64,000 nt of DNA from Cardiocondyla obscurior. Lineage: Eukaryota; Arthropoda; Insecta; Hymenoptera; Formicidae. The notes under the pieces are model-generated. The model saw only the letters and a program-made list of their open reading frames with translations. It ran no database searches and was not told where the DNA came from. A program made the translations under genes and the position numbers. Every line of letters starts with the position of its first letter. The stretch's first letter is position 1. The stretch is from the NCBI RefSeq assembly GCF_019399895.1, contig NC_091875.1, forward strand, positions 992,001 through 1,056,000, written 5' to 3'. This document shows positions 36,240 through 50,099 of this stretch, piece after piece.

Positions 36240-39200
36240 CAAAATACGAGTGTCATCTCGAGCGCGACGAGCGAGTTCGGGAGATCGAGCTGCAGATTAG
36301 TCAGACGTTCTAACATATTTATATCTAATATATCTCTCCGGCTACAATATTTCCATCGAGCGGCGACACAATTCTCGGAGAAGGCAGACATTAAAAATAT
36401 CTTAACGGCGGGTTCGCAGACGTCATCAACAAGTGGCGCGAGTTATTCCCGAGATCGCGCGATTTATTCTTGTTTCACGACGCGCTCCAAGTCAAACGAC
36501 TTTGTTGTTTCCCTTCTCGCTGGCTGCTCGCCCTTTTTACAGCTGTCCCGCCGGCCATTTCGTCATTTTCGTCGAACGTGATCGGCGCCGGTGAAAACAG
36601 AGGCGCTCTCTGTTCCCATTTAAAACGGGGTTCTCACACTCGCGTGAAATCCCTCAAATATTGGCCTATGCCAGTGACCCCGGTGAATACGCGAGTCCCC
36701 GGTAAGCCGGAGATACGAGCCGCTCGAATAAGGGACACATTGTTGTCGATAATCGCGTGACGCGGGCCCCGAAGAGCCGAGGAATCGGCGAGTGACGGCC
36801 ATATGTGCCGGCTCTCTATTTTACATGACGTGCCGGATAAGAACTCGACGTTACTCCACATCCTACGTCGGCACCTATTTCATCAACGCCGCGCGGATAA
36901 CCCGTGTATACGAGCACGACCACGTCGCGACCGAGAGTTTGACAGCACATTGCACAGGGTGTCGCTTTACCATTTCTGATGAAACTCGAGCCGACGGACG
37001 TTTCGCGCGAGCCGGAAATTCGAGCAAACGAAATAACATTCCTACGCCTTCGGCTGAGGCGCTAACGAGTCTCACTTAGCAGCTGTTTAAAAATGAGAGA
37101 TTCTTTAAATCGAGAGCAACGTCGCGGGATAGATTTCAATGCACGGGGATATAAAGGGGGGCCGCGACAACCGGCGGGGAGACGACCCATAAGCCGAGAT
37201 AAGAGCGCCGTGCGTGGACAATGATAGATGCCTTTGCATTTGGGCAAATGTATATTTATTGGCTAGGCCTTCGGCGTTAAACCGCGCCGAGGGTAACTTA
37301 CTCGAGAAAGGAGATATCCGGAAAATATTTATAGACCTCCGCGCCAAGAAAATAAACGCGCCTTCTGGGAACCGAGGAGTTATGACGATTTAAGTGCCCG
37401 TTTCAACGGGGTGCCGAGCGCTTGCCATCATGACGCTGGACGTCGATCCGAGTTTCATCTATGTACTCGCTTACCTCCGAACTCGCGTGCGCGGGTCTAT
37501 ACGCACGAATTTATGGCCTTTCTCATTCTTTTCCCGCTCGTCGGCCGCGGAAGCGCTCGAAAGATATATCGATTTTTATGAGAGAGCCGCGGCCGTTAAG
37601 CTGCTCCATCAGAAAGTTGTACGGCCTCTGAGAGCAATACTCATTAAAGTTGGTGAGTCGAGAAATTAAAAATTGATTCCCGACCTTAACGTATCGTCTC
37701 AATAAATAACAATCCTGTCCACAAATGTACCACTGGGTTACGATAACTCGGAACACGAATTTTAAATGTCGCAATTTCTTGGAACCTTCTTTCATTCCAA
37801 ATGTCCCGAGATCGTATTCTTCTTCCTTAACGTGCGGCGTGTCGTTAAAAAAAGTGCTTTAAAATTTATATTTAAAAAGAAATAGAGTGGCCGCTTTAGG
37901 GTTTATAAAATTTCTAACGTCAAGTCTATCGTCGATGCCGGTCAACCGCTACGTATACCTATATTCAGGACATTTTTTTTAACGAATTAAGACAGTCGAT
38001 AAGCGAGTTGCGCCGCGCCGAACGATGTCGGGCGATAAATTATGAAAATATAGCGAAAGAGGAAGAGACGCGGGGTCCGTTCTAGGTGGCCGGCCACCGC
38101 TTTACTTCTACTCGACCCAGTTCGACAACTCGATCGCGCCCGCTGACGCAAGAGCGCCCGGCAACGTACGCTTAGCACCGACGTGATCGGTGTCGCGCCA
38201 TTGATTTTCACCGATAAGCAGAGGCGAAAGATCCGCCACGCGTTTCACTGACAGAAAAATTCAGTTAGTTTCAACCTCAACTATAACTTTCTAATATTTT
38301 TAGCAATAAATATAGCCACCTCGATCATTGCGATCGTGAGGATGGTCGGGCCAGCTACATTTGTTCGTTGAAAATGTCAAAATTGTAACCGAGACCAAGT
38401 GTGACTGTATTTTTTTTTTAATATGACATCGTCGAACGTGCGCGTATGCGTTATACGTGTGACATCTTTCTTAACGCAGACTGCACCAGCGACGTTCTCA
38501 AAACGAGATAAGACCGAGAGAGTCTCTTAAGGACTTTAATGGTTCGAGTCATTCTTTCACGAGAACATCGTGTGTGACGCTGTCTCGAAGTCGCGTTCGC
38601 GCACGAAGCGACTCGCGTCAGAGATTGAGAGCCGGCACCGGCCGCGGTAAGCGATACCCATGTAACTTATGACGTTCGTTTCGACACTTTCCGCTATATT
38701 GATTTCACGTTATTCACCGTACCTAAATATCATCGTTCCGAAAAAGGGGTGTGGGAAGGTGGGAGGAAAGGGAGGACAGGGCTGCCATTTGAAATACATT
38801 TTGTACAAATCTCAGTTCACTCTTGATAAATCGCGGAAGATTAACGACGCCGAGCTAACGCCTCGTTGAGACACTTCTATTACTTATGTAGAGTCACCTA
38901 ATTCCGAATTCTAAACCGTCTTTTAGATCGTGCTTGCCGCGATAACGTGATTTATAACGTTAATCAACGCCGTCGTGTAAAGCGACCGGCCAACACGTCG
39001 ACGAGCCACGTGCGGAGATTGGATATCGTTAACGCGACTATGACGACGTGTCCGTCGTGGGGCACGGCCTAATCGAATAATTTCGATCGGCACCGGAATC
39101 CGATCGGTGCCGCGGCGAGTGGACCTGATTTATGATATTCCGTAATTAATCCGGCCACCGGCGCGCCGGGAGGAAGGGCGAGGGGGGGAAGAAGGTGGAG

Positions 39201-39779
39201 GAGAAGGACCGTTGCGACCGTCGTGTAAGGCCGTCGTCCCAGGTATCCCCCAATGGGCCGCTAATGATCGTACCTACGATTAATCAACGGCGTATCGCGG
39301 CTCATGCGACCCATACGTGCTCGTATGTCATCGCGCCGCTCGCTCGTTTGCTCGCGCGGCAGCCTGCTTGGAAGTCGAGCGCCGCGGAAACGCCGCTACT
39401 AATTCCCGCGAGAATCCCGACGACACAGGCCGGATTTATGGTCGAGCTGGTACCGAGAATTTTCGGATCGCCGAAGTTGACGTGGCGCGAAAAAGAAAGC
39501 GTCTCTTCGTCGCGGTAGACGGCCGCGTGTATAGTTTTGTACGCGACGAAAGAACACGAAATGCGCGACGATAGGAAAATCACCGGCGTGTAATAAGCGC
39601 TTTAGCTCGACCGACTTGTCCAGCGAGATTTGTTTGCGAATTTCTTAGACACCGTGTATTTTAGAGATTTTTCTTTCTAACGCTCGCGCTTTTATTTAAA
39701 AGGCATAAACGAGGGTGCGAATTGCTTCGTGTAATTGTATATTAATAGCTCGTTCTGTGCGACTCTTATCTCGCTCGAT

Positions 39780-39899
39780 CTACAGATCCCATATATTTGC
39801 AGGTCGTTAAATCCGTGGGTTATCAGATCCCCGCGTTTGTAGACCGGTAGATCGCCAGGTCTATAAATCAATTGATTCGCAGATCCACTAGTCCAGCTC
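39780..39899. repeat. degenerate 8-bp minisatellite
   Basis: In steps of eight from 39780, most units begin TC or TT and end in AGA, AGG or AAA, with a consensus near TCCGTAGA. There are about 15 units, none identical over long runs. On the minus strand, three units make an 8-residue peptide repeat in an open frame (39692-39982) containing D-L-x-I/V-Y-like words. The frame is a consequence of the repeat. Confidence 0.7.
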
Positions 39900-41714
39900 G
39901 CTCCTACGCCGCGCGCGCAAGGACAATGATCTCGCAGATCGAAACCCGTGTGGTGCGCTCTCCCGCTCTCGGTTTCTTTCAATTCTATTTATATGCAAAT
40001 CGCGAAGTGGACTGTGAATCAAAATAGCGTGATAAAAGCAAACGAAAATTACAGAGCGCCGTCGATCATGCCGGGACGTACACCAGAATTTTTATTTTCC
40101 GATTCGTGGATCTCGGCTCTTTCCAAGAAATTGTAAGCTTGTCGTCCGTTTAATCGTCCGGCGACAAATAATGCGTATATCTCGTGCGTTATTGTATTTC
40201 GTGACGGTCGCTGTGACAAGCTTGTCTTAATAGTGAAATAAGCCTCCCGTGTTGAGCGCGAGAGACTTTAACGGCACGAGGTGACTGATGCCACGCTTCT
40301 CGGAAGGTCCATTGACACCGCCCCATTAAGTAGACGGACGACAAAACAATTTAGCGTTAATTAATGTTGCGCCGGCGGCCTCGCGCCGACCCCGCACCGC
40401 CTCGGAAAATGTTAATACAGCCGGTGCGACACCCGACTTTGTACACGAGCGCTTTTAGTATTCTATTCAGTAAAGTGTAGCAAACGTATTAAAACCAGTC
40501 GCGCAAAAGTTCTCGGTGTTAGCTACTGTACATTATTATCAAGGTTTATCAAGAACGCGGACGTTAATGAACAAAACGGAGCAACACCAAAATCCCGGAA
40601 AAAAATTATATAATTAAAATACAATTTAAATGCTTAAATATTTTTATTATAAACTTAATACATTATTTTCGAAAAACTTTTCAAGATACATGTATAACGA
40701 ATCGATCTGTAAAATCAACTGCTTCTTTATATACCAAAATTAAGATAATCCTTTATTTATGACATCATTCTATCTTCACCGTTTAGTGAACAATAAAAAA
40801 AAAAAAGAAAAAAAACATAGTGACGTCAAAAGTGAGAATTATCGAAGTTTTGATGTAAATGGGAAGCGACTCGTGGAGTTAACTCCGCTAGATTTCTTTC
40901 CGGCTCGTTCTCTTTTTTTTTTTTTCGTTTTTTTTTTCTTCTTTTTTTCTTCTTCGTACGGCGGAGTCAAACGGATTTTAAAGGGTCGCCGACAGATGCC
41001 CGGGTTTTAAGAGGCTCCGAGGGAGGCAGACGCGCGCGCGAGAAGAGAGCGGATCTCGGTAGAGCCGACCGGTCGAGGAGCGGATCGCCGGCTGGCCGGC
41101 GAGGCAGGTTCGCACGACCTTAGCGTTTCAGTGTTTGCCCACAAATCGACAAGAACTGGTCGGTGCAGGTTTTTCTGGGCGGTAACGAACCAACTGCAGT
41201 AGGTCGGCCGCGGTAGGGATCGCGACGGCGAGATGGCGAAGGCACTCTGTAGCGTAGATGCCGGACGGTGGCCTTGCCCTTCGGACACAAGGCTAGAGTT
41301 CATGAGCGGTCTCCGCTCGGTGCGCATCGAACGATACACTCGATACGCATTAACTTCGCCGCGGCCTTCGAGATAAGGCTCGTTCTCGATTATTGCGCGA
41401 CGCGGTGGGAAACCGGAAATTTGTGGCTCTAAGAACGCGAGTCAAGCGCCTCCCAGCATCCTAATATTTACAAGCTATTTACCTCGAGGATTCTTAACGC
41501 ACTAAGTAATTACTCTCGACGTTTATCTCAAATACGAGAAGCAAATTAAAAATAAGCGATTTATTTTAAAAATTCCAAAAAGTCCTTAACTTAAAATTTA
41601 GATAAAACTACTAGATCGGCGGATTTTACCGCGCGGCGAGCAAACGGATTCAAACCCTCGTCTTCGCACGTGCGCGGCTGTCCGACGTCTTTAAAAAGTT
41701 TTGGAGTCGCTTAG

Positions 41715-41938
41715 TGGACTCGATACGCGGAGAGTTTCAAGGACTCGGGGAAGGGTCCGGAGATCCCGGAGCCAGTCTCCTCGCAATCAACCCGAAACTT
41801 GCCTATCAGCTCCGCGCCGAGCGCGATTCTCGAGATCCTCCGGCGCGATTTCTTGGTCGGTGCGGTCAACGCGGTGGTCGCACTCGTTACGGCCGCGTCG
41901 ACCCTGATTCCGCGCCGTCGTTGCAGCATCGGCCGGCG
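41715..41938 (+). CDS. candidate internal coding exon, family unknown
   Basis: Follows an acceptor-like GTCGCTTAG (weak pyrimidine tract) and ends before GTGAGA at 41939; 224 nt, ending phase 2. Without splicing the frame would stop at TGA 41940-41942. By hand count G/C is about three quarters at third positions, three fifths at first and half at second, and first positions are purine-rich, which favours + coding. The peptide has a polar Ser/Pro-rich first half. It then has an amphipathic and hydrophobic stretch (L-V-G-A-V-N-A-V-V-A-L-V) and an Arg-rich end (P-R-R-R-C). This could be a membrane segment followed by positive charges. There is no ATG, so it would be an internal exon. A minus-strand frame (41711-41974) overlaps with shared third positions. 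I do not recognise the protein. Confidence 0.35.
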
Positions 41939-44170
41939 GTGAGAACGGCTCCAATCCGCCGGAGGTCGTCGCATCGGTAGTTAGCAGGTCTGCCGTTTGT
42001 GCAAACAGCTTCAGCTAACTCGCGTGAGTCATCTTCTCTCAGAGGCCTGCACTTTCGATCGTCGTCGGAGTGCCTCTGGCGAGCGCGACGCTTCATTCGT
42101 CGCCGTCGTGGCCCGCGGGTCGATAAACTTCGTTATCGCACTCTCGTAATTCGTTCACCCGCAATTTAAAGGTGCAGTTCGATGCCCGAGGCGCACATCG
42201 CGTGGAAAAGTATCGGCGAGATTCTCATTAAAATAAATAAAAACTGGAGCAAGTAAGGCCCCTAAACCACTAGACTCCGCAATAAGAAGTTTTGTATTAA
42301 TTAAATTTTCCTGGCTAGCGATGTATTAATCTCCTCGGCACAATGATCGTTACGTAACGAAAAAGTAAATACGTCATAAATATATATTTTTTTTATTCCC
42401 GCTAATTGATAAGATAAGTCGCGTACAAGCGAGCTTCTATCGAGTTATCGAAGAAGTTACGCGACTGGAAATAATTATAATTTAGTTAAGAGCGCCCGAT
42501 TGCGTTGTTGAAACCTCTGTGGATACGAGGGAGGCCGGATCGAACTTTCTCTAGCGATACGCGCTTTTTCAAAATCACGGGCTGGAAGAAAAATGTTTAT
42601 AGCTGTAATTGTAATTTTATATATTCTATACGAATAATTGTAACATAATAATAACGACAACAGCTATAACTCTTACTACGATTAACAAATAAAAATATTA
42701 AAATTTATATTTTTCTTCCCGTATGGATTTTTCTGTCACAAATTTTACCGGTGACTGAAAACATTCCGGACTTGTTGACAAACTCGCGCTCTGGCAGCGG
42801 TCGTCGACGCCGAGCGCGCGTTCGGCCGAGAATATGAGTCACGATGAGCGAAGGCGAGTTCCACGACCGAACACGCGGCGCATTTACGCGCGACACTCTC
42901 GCCCGCGCGATTATCGTGAATATTCTCCTCCTTACCTCGTCGATCACTTTCATTCAGGCCGGCGCGGAAGGATCGTGCGAGGTCGCCCGCATAAAATCAG
43001 CATAAGTCGGTCGCGGCGTCGCAGAGAAAATTAGCCGCCGCCGAAGAGCCCGCGATATGATCGGCGCAATAATTGAGTGACTTTATTACGCGTATGCGGA
43101 CACGAAGAAAAAGTTAACTGCCGCTAACTCTCGCCGTTTCGAAGATGTCGACCTTCCGAACAAATTCTCTTCGTCGATTCGCATTAATATCGGTCTCATT
43201 TCGAGCCGCATCCTCCCGGAATATCGCGTCATCAATCCGCAGAAACGAGATGAAATTTACCATTTAATTAGCCCGTCTAATAAATTCCTAAAACTACCTG
43301 AGCTCACGCAGAATTATATTAATGGCTGTTTCGGTCTCGCCCAATTAAGACGTGGCAATGCAAATTTTATCCTTATTGTGAAACGAGGATCGGTCTTCTC
43401 CTGTATTTTTTCTTTTTTTTTTTTTCTCTTTTTTTTTTCTTTTTCAAGTGCGCCCATAACTGTCCGATGCTCGCATTCAAATTGTTTATCCTGCATCAGC
43501 CAATGCGACATGCGAGCTGAAGCTGTTTGCGATCTCGCTGCGAGTGGCGTCGCGTCACCGCTAAATGCGCTCTATACGCCGATGATCAGTCGTAAGACGT
43601 TATTGCAGGCCGAGAAATTTGCATTTCAGAACACGTTGACGCATAACTGCCTCTTTTAAATTAAGAAATATGAACTTTAACTTTCTTCCCATCCCGGCGC
43701 GCCGCGCATGAATATTCAGTTTCTATTTTTATTCCCAAACTAGGTTTCGTCTGGCTTTCGTTTCTCTCCCTCCCCTTCCTGAAAAGTTAATTACATTATA
43801 ATTTACAAGAGCCCGTGTTAATGAGCGCATGCTTAACGTTTAAGTGTATGCGTATGCATACCCGAGATGTATCAGGAGCTCCGTAAAATTGCCGAGTCCA
43901 AGACTGTCCCGCAAACGATCTCCGGCGTTTAAAAAATCAGATCTCGTCACTCGCTAACGCAAACGTCTCTATTTCGATATCAACGACTCCGATTCTCGAC
44001 TCAAGATCGCATCGACCTAGATGCACGCGCACCTTGAGAGAATGCGAATCGCCGTCGCGTTAAAAACGTCAGTCACAGACGAGATATATTAAAATATGGA
44101 GGACAAGGTGGAGATATATATAAATAAAAATTTGAAGCCTCGAGATCTTAAACGATTTCGACCCTGGGGT

Positions 44171-44193
44171 AAAAAAAAAAAAAAAAAAAAAAA
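44171..44193. repeat. poly(A) run, 23 nt
   Basis: An uninterrupted A run in an AT-rich block. Confidence 0.9.
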
Positions 44194-44800
44194 CTTAAAA
44201 AATGCGAAAATACCCGATATGCGACACTCGCGGCCAGCATAATTTACTTTTATATTATATCGTTTACTATATAATTTATCTCGTTGTATATTATTATCTT
44301 CTCTCATTATTAAACTCTCGTAAAGCGTGAAACACGAGATTTCTTGTAGTCGTTACCTTATTACGGACTAGTGCTGTATTTTAATGCCGTTAGTTAATTC
44401 GTTAATGTCGGCCGTTAACTTTTATTACATCTCGGCGCGTTATTCTTTTATTCCTTATTCATTATGCGTTTTATTTTACGATTCGTCTCATCCCGACCTC
44501 GATTTCAATCGTGTGGGCTACGCGCCTTCCTTCGCGGCCGAGGTGCCGCCCGTGAGTAACCGCCGGTGCCTCCGATTTTCTTGTTTAATCAGTGACGCGA
44601 ATCCGCGGTTTAGGAACAAAGAGGAAAAACGGTGTCACCGTTGCGCGTGATTAATCGGATAAACAACGTTCGACGCGGTCGGTGAACCGCCGCGAGAAAG
44701 GCGTCGCGATCCGACGCGAAAGTTAAGACCGCATGTTTTCTTTAGGAATTTCTTATCTCGCGCGACGCCAATTTCCTTCTGAATATACAAAGAAGTGTCT

Positions 44801-44837
44801 TTAACCCTTTCAGCATTGGGTCTTTATTCCATAAGAG
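44801..44837 (+). mobile_element. possible piggyBac-type terminal sequence
   Basis: Starts TTAACCCTTTCAGCATTGGG, sharing the TTAACC-CTT-CAG start with the sites at 36024 and 53953. No inner inverted motif is obvious and no partner end was found. Confidence 0.22.
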
Positions 44838-45592
44838 AAAAGTCGGCGTGAATGTTTAATGAAACGCTCTCCAGTCCGGTTGACGCACCGTCCGCCCGGC
44901 ATTTGCATTTTCGAAGAAGAAATATATATTCAGCCGGTTTAATAAAAAATAAATATATTCCTTATATATTTTTTTATTACATTATAAAAATTCACGGATC
45001 TATTCTGCTATTCAATAATCTAATATTTTTAAGAAAGTTTGTAAAAAAGTTTATCACTTCCAGATAAAAGTTACGTAAAGCGCGCGCGATCGTCTGCAAT
45101 TTTTCGGGCTTTGCGCGATCGACGCAAAAACGTCTGTTGTGCTCGCGATACAATTGCAGGTTATTTGCGCTGCCGGCCGGCGTGGCATTGCACCGAGCGC
45201 GCAGACGTTTGCCCCGCGGCACGAGGTCAGACGGTGACGCGAGGTGCGAATTTATCCTGCGACTCGTCTCTTTCTCTTTCTCTATCCTGCGGGCTCTCGC
45301 GTTGTCGCCGTCTTCTTCTCGGCGAACGATCACGGGCATCCGATCGCTGGCCCCTTCTCTCCCACGCCTGCGACGACGCGAGTTCGTCCCCTCGATCGAC
45401 CTCCGGTTTGCTCGAACCGCCGAGCTGAACGATGAACCCAAACCGGAGGAGAAGCCGGGGGCCCGACGGCGCAACGAGGAATAAATCGAAAGTGGCATGG
45501 AAAAGAATTTGCTTCCCGTGTCCCATAAGACAGAACGCGATTGTGGCCGACGATTGGTACAGAATAGAAAAAAAAAACTGCGAGACTCATTT

Positions 45593-45617
45593 AAAAAAAA
45601 AAAAAAAAAAAAAAAAA
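45593..45617. repeat. poly(A) run, 25 nt
   Basis: An uninterrupted A run, with a shorter A run about 25 bp before it. Confidence 0.9.
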
Positions 45618-48600
45618 CCAGTTTTATCTTCTTGCTTTAAAATACGATAAATTTTCTTACTTTGAGATCGTCAAGGCGGTTACTTTTATTGTGATAAGAG
45701 GAGAGCGGGAGTTTGTCTTTGAAGTTTTCCTCCTTCGCGAAACTTCCGCGAGCGATCCCGCGTGTGCAGCTCGCGTCAAAAAGTTTAATGAACTTCAGCT
45801 TATTCCTTGCCGCCAGGCCGTTTAACTCCAGTTACGAATATCACCGCGGCCGCGTAACTCCGCTTCGCTCCGTTGACGGCAAGAAACTTCGACCACTAGC
45901 GCGGTTAATTAACGCTCTCCCGTTAATGGAGCTCCGATCGGCGTATCCATTTAATTACCCTCGCGCTGTCCCGTCGTCTCTATAGGAGTTCGTAATTCCC
46001 GGTAAGTGTCTACCTTCCGTCTGCATCGCATTATCCGCCGTGCCCGTCCCGGCGCGATTGAGAGCGGCAAGTATCTGCAAATCCTCGGCAGACGCAGGTT
46101 TCGCCAATCAGTTTGCGGTAGACGAGAACGTATACATTCTTCGGTCGCTCGAGATCGTGAATTTGCAATTAGGATCGCTCTCACGCTCGAATAAAAGTCC
46201 CATTCTTCGATCGTGCCGAACGTACGCAGGGAGAAAAATTTCTTCTCGATTACGATTTATTATCTCTAATCACAAACATTGACTATTACAACGGTGTAAA
46301 TAATTAAATCGATGAAAATTATTAAAAAAAAAAAAAAAAATTATGAAACTATACCTCGGGGCATTCTCGCGGAAACGCGATGCACGTTGTTTGCGAGTCG
46401 CTCTTCGTCCAGCGCGCGGATGCTGCGTATCCGGTCGCGTGTCCCCGCTAAAATCGGCTTATCGTTTGCGGCGTGACTCGTTGACGAGCGCGGTCTCGAG
46501 CCGGTCCAGCGCCGCGCCGCGCCGCACCGGTGATCGACGATCGACGCGCGGCCAGCCGCTTTCATTTATAGCGCATTAAGCTGTTACGCTCTATTACGGG
46601 ACACGAGGAAATAAGTAGTAAAAAAGGGATAAAAGTATGAATATTGACCAATCACGCGCGCCGCGCATACGCGCCCGGGGGAGTATCCCCTGGAATTGCT
46701 CAATTTACTCGTTTCCTTATTTCTACTTCTTGCGCCCTTCCATCCATTCCGTAATGGCTATTACGGGTCGCGTTCTCCCTTATGCGCGAGACGTCTTTTC
46801 GCGATTCTCTCATTGCGTCCTTCTCCCGATGGTGTCGGAATCGCGGAGCCGCTCGTCGCTTCCACGAGAGATGGAGCCTCGATGTTTTTTCCCCCCCGAT
46901 CGGAGCTCCACGTGATCTACAATCCTCGCGTCGATCGCTAATTAGCCTGATTGCGATATCGAAAAAAAAACACGTCTTACGTTACGATCGACTCTCTTTC
47001 AATCAGTTTCGTATACGCGATATACTGATAGAAAACGATGCTTTTAATTAGGACGTCATTTCTTCAGAGTAATTAATTTTTATCCAGTTGGAATAGCGAA
47101 CGAACGAGCAATCGATTAGCGAATATTTATGTTTGTCTTCGCTTCTCGGCGGGACGAGATAATCTAACGGAAAATATGTCTGTTTCAATATTCGAAGAGC
47201 AAAGTATTTCTCGGATCGAGACTCGGAGAGTTCGTTTCCTCCGCGTATCCTTTCGATTTGCATTCTGCGTCCTTCCATTTGTAAGCGAATGCGGCGGTGA
47301 GGCCGTAAAAAGCGGGCTGTAAAACGGCAAGTGAAAAACCGCCAAGTTCGCGCTCCCGCGGAATATAAGGCGCTTCGTACCGCGGGCGTCACGTTTTATC
47401 AACAAACGTCGAGCGGTCGGCGCGCGGAACGTCGTGAAAGAGACGACGAGAGGCGAGTCAGTTTCCCAAGTCCTGGACGTCTCGAACCGCGGATTGCCTC
47501 GGGTGCCGGGTAACGGGACACGAAAACTACAATAAAACGAGTCTAGGATGTCATAAATTCGGGTCGTAGACTTCCCTTGTGAAAGAATTATCACGAATCA
47601 CGAGCGTTCTGTCGGACAACGGGCGGACGTCGCGTTTTGCTTCGAAGTCGCAAGAGCGGGTTTCGATGTCCGAGGTTTCGAAGCGGCGGCCTTTTACAAG
47701 CGCGTCCGGTAATTAGCAGGGATTCGATTAGCAGAGACCCGTCCGCGCGATAGTAGTGGTGTTACGCGCGGTCTCCCTTTCTCCCGAAGAGGGGACAAGG
47801 CGGAGAAAGAAAACGTCTAATTAACGGGCGACCCAGTCCTAGTCCGGAGCGTTACGGGATTATGACCAAGTGCCATAATTGCCCGGGCAAAAGGGTGACT
47901 AATAACCCGCACGATACATATGTGGGTACACACGTTCACGCGCGGCCTACGCACGTGTCGATAAACCGGCGCCGCGTACTGTTAACTCTAACGCGATTAA
48001 CATTTCGTAATTAACACAAGTAAGAAGATCGCGCGGATCTATTCTCGCGCCGCGACTGAGCTTTATCATAGAACTTACGCGATCTGATTCCAGACGATGT
48101 GGAAAGAATTCAAATATTTCTTTAAATTAAATCGAATTAGGAAGAAACTAAGTAAGCGCGGTGAGGTAAATATGCGCAAATCAAATAAGCAGATTTATGT
48201 ACTTTTAACAATTTACACGATGGAATACCGCATATCCATCGGAGTATTACATACAACATACACTGACCAGTAATGTTAACGAAAGGCGGCGGATTCTCAG
48301 CAGCCAGTTTATCAATTCGCTTTCGATCGCGTGTAATTATCGTATCACCGCCCGACAAAGCGTGAACGATCCTTCACGGTGACAGGATGCGGATAGCTTT
48401 TTCTTGATATAAGTAAGACGAACCGCTGCTCGCCACTCTGTTTGATTACGCGCAAATATCGATAATTGTGAGAGCGGCGTCGAGCGAAAGGGGAAAAGCG
48501 GCTCGATCCCCCGCTCTCTGAGATCTAAATGATTTGCGGGGTGTTCCGACGTGAAGGGCCGACCGAGGGGTCAGTAACGGCGCTCAAACTTTCACACAGG

Positions 48601-50081
48601 GTCGAATGGTACTCGCTACACACGCGGGGGGTGCCTCGTAGGTAGGCCCTTGCCAAATCTCTCCTAAGCAAACAGCCGCGGCAGGTTAGATTTGCTTTCC
48701 AGATTAATGCACGGTTAACCAGTCGGCCCCCGCCTTCCGCTGGTCGATCCTCTCTCGCCCCCTCCCCTTGACTGAACTATAATTCTTGCCCGTATCTCTC
48801 GTCGTAGGAACGTTTAATTAATACGATCTAGTGGCGCGGGCCGGCCATTTCCACGAAATCTCGTAATCTATAGCGTACTTTCGTGTCGCGGGCGTAATAA
48901 CGTTTTAAGCGTATCGTCCCACCTCGTACAATCTTGTTAGCAGCCGGCCGGCGGTAATTTGCCCGCGTGCGAGCAAGCGACACGCTACACGGCGAGCCCG
49001 CAGCGATACGCTTTTCGCGAAACACGAGCGACAGAGATCGCTCTCTTCCTCCTCCCTTCTTCCTCCTTCCTCCCCCCTCGTCACGAATTAAAATTGCGAC
49101 GTTCTCCGTTTCGGCCCGCGAGCGAAATCGCGTAAGACCAGAGGCGCTCTCCGAGAGGCTCACTTAACATAAATTATCCGACATCCTGGGAAATTGACTG
49201 ATTGATGATGATAGTCGCTTGTATGCCGGCGACTTAACATTCTGTCGCTGGGAAGAAAACGCCACGAAAAATGGAGGAAGTTGTACAGTAATCAGGGATT
49301 AAAAATGGAGACCGCCTGGTATTAATATTCTAAAGGACCATCGTCTAGCGTTCATTATTAATCTGTACTCGTTACGGCGAAGATAAAGAATAATTTCCTC
49401 GATTTTAATCTACTGTAATGGCTTAATCGCAGGTAGACGCCCTCGCGCGTCGGCTTATCGCTAAAAAATAGCATTTTTAAAATTAATTTCATCGTTCACG
49501 TTGCTTAAAATTCTTGCATCGGTTTTTTTTTTGTTTTTTTTTTAATAAATATAACTATTGTTCGAACTAGACAACTTGAGACTGACGGATCAGCGGTCAG
49601 TTGGCAAATTTGTGTCGATTTGTCTGTACGGTCTTATAAATAAGCGCTCGACGTGGTCTAAATCTCGCGAGCAATGAACGTCGCCGTTGCCAATGAATCT
49701 GTGAGAAACGCTGAGTACAGCTAGAGCGTTGTGAGCGGACACGCGGCGAAGACGGCGAACGATGCTGCTCGCTCGGGCTAAAGAGAGAGCACGATCGCGG
49801 CGGAGGCGGGGAGATGGATACGAGGAGCGATACAGAACGCTGCTGGAGGTTAATGCTGCGATCCGGTTCAGGGGGCAGCCTCGGTGTGCCCGCCTGAAAA
49901 CAAGACCTTCCTGCCCGCTTACTTGTCTACCGGCTGGCCGACCGCGACTCCGTTACTGCGTTTTCGGTTTCTAGCGTTTGCCTCGCCCGCTAATAAATGC
50001 GTACTTATATAGTTTCAAACGCGATAGAAGAAATTTAAACAAGATTCCGGATCGTAACTTTTCATCTGATAACGGTTCCTC

Positions 50082-50099
50082 TTTTTTTTTTTTTTTTTT
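50082..50099. repeat. poly(T) run, 18 nt
   Basis: An uninterrupted T run inside a + frame of 142 codons (49978-50406), where it reads as Phe residues. The frame has no recognised domain. Confidence 0.9.

Larger units (their letters stand above)
19276..41714. other. no gene recognised; presumed intronic or intergenic
   Basis: This contains the longest open frame of the window (21694-22317, minus, 207 codons) and others of about 200 codons at 24756-25340 (minus), 26606-27208 (+) and 29891-30490 (+). None has a motif I recognise, and they overlap frames on the other strand. Separately listed features here are homopolymers, pyrimidine and purine tracts, a piggyBac-like terminus (36024), a perfect hairpin (36196) and an 8-bp minisatellite (39780). 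AT-rich blocks lie near 20650-21150, 28000-28150, 30570-30700, 32150-32450, 36080-36240 and 40580-40750. Confidence 0.5.

Noticed and set aside
49630..49680. TATAAATA as a core promoter
   Set aside because: No initiator at +1 distance and no supported first exon; such words are common in AT-rich parts.
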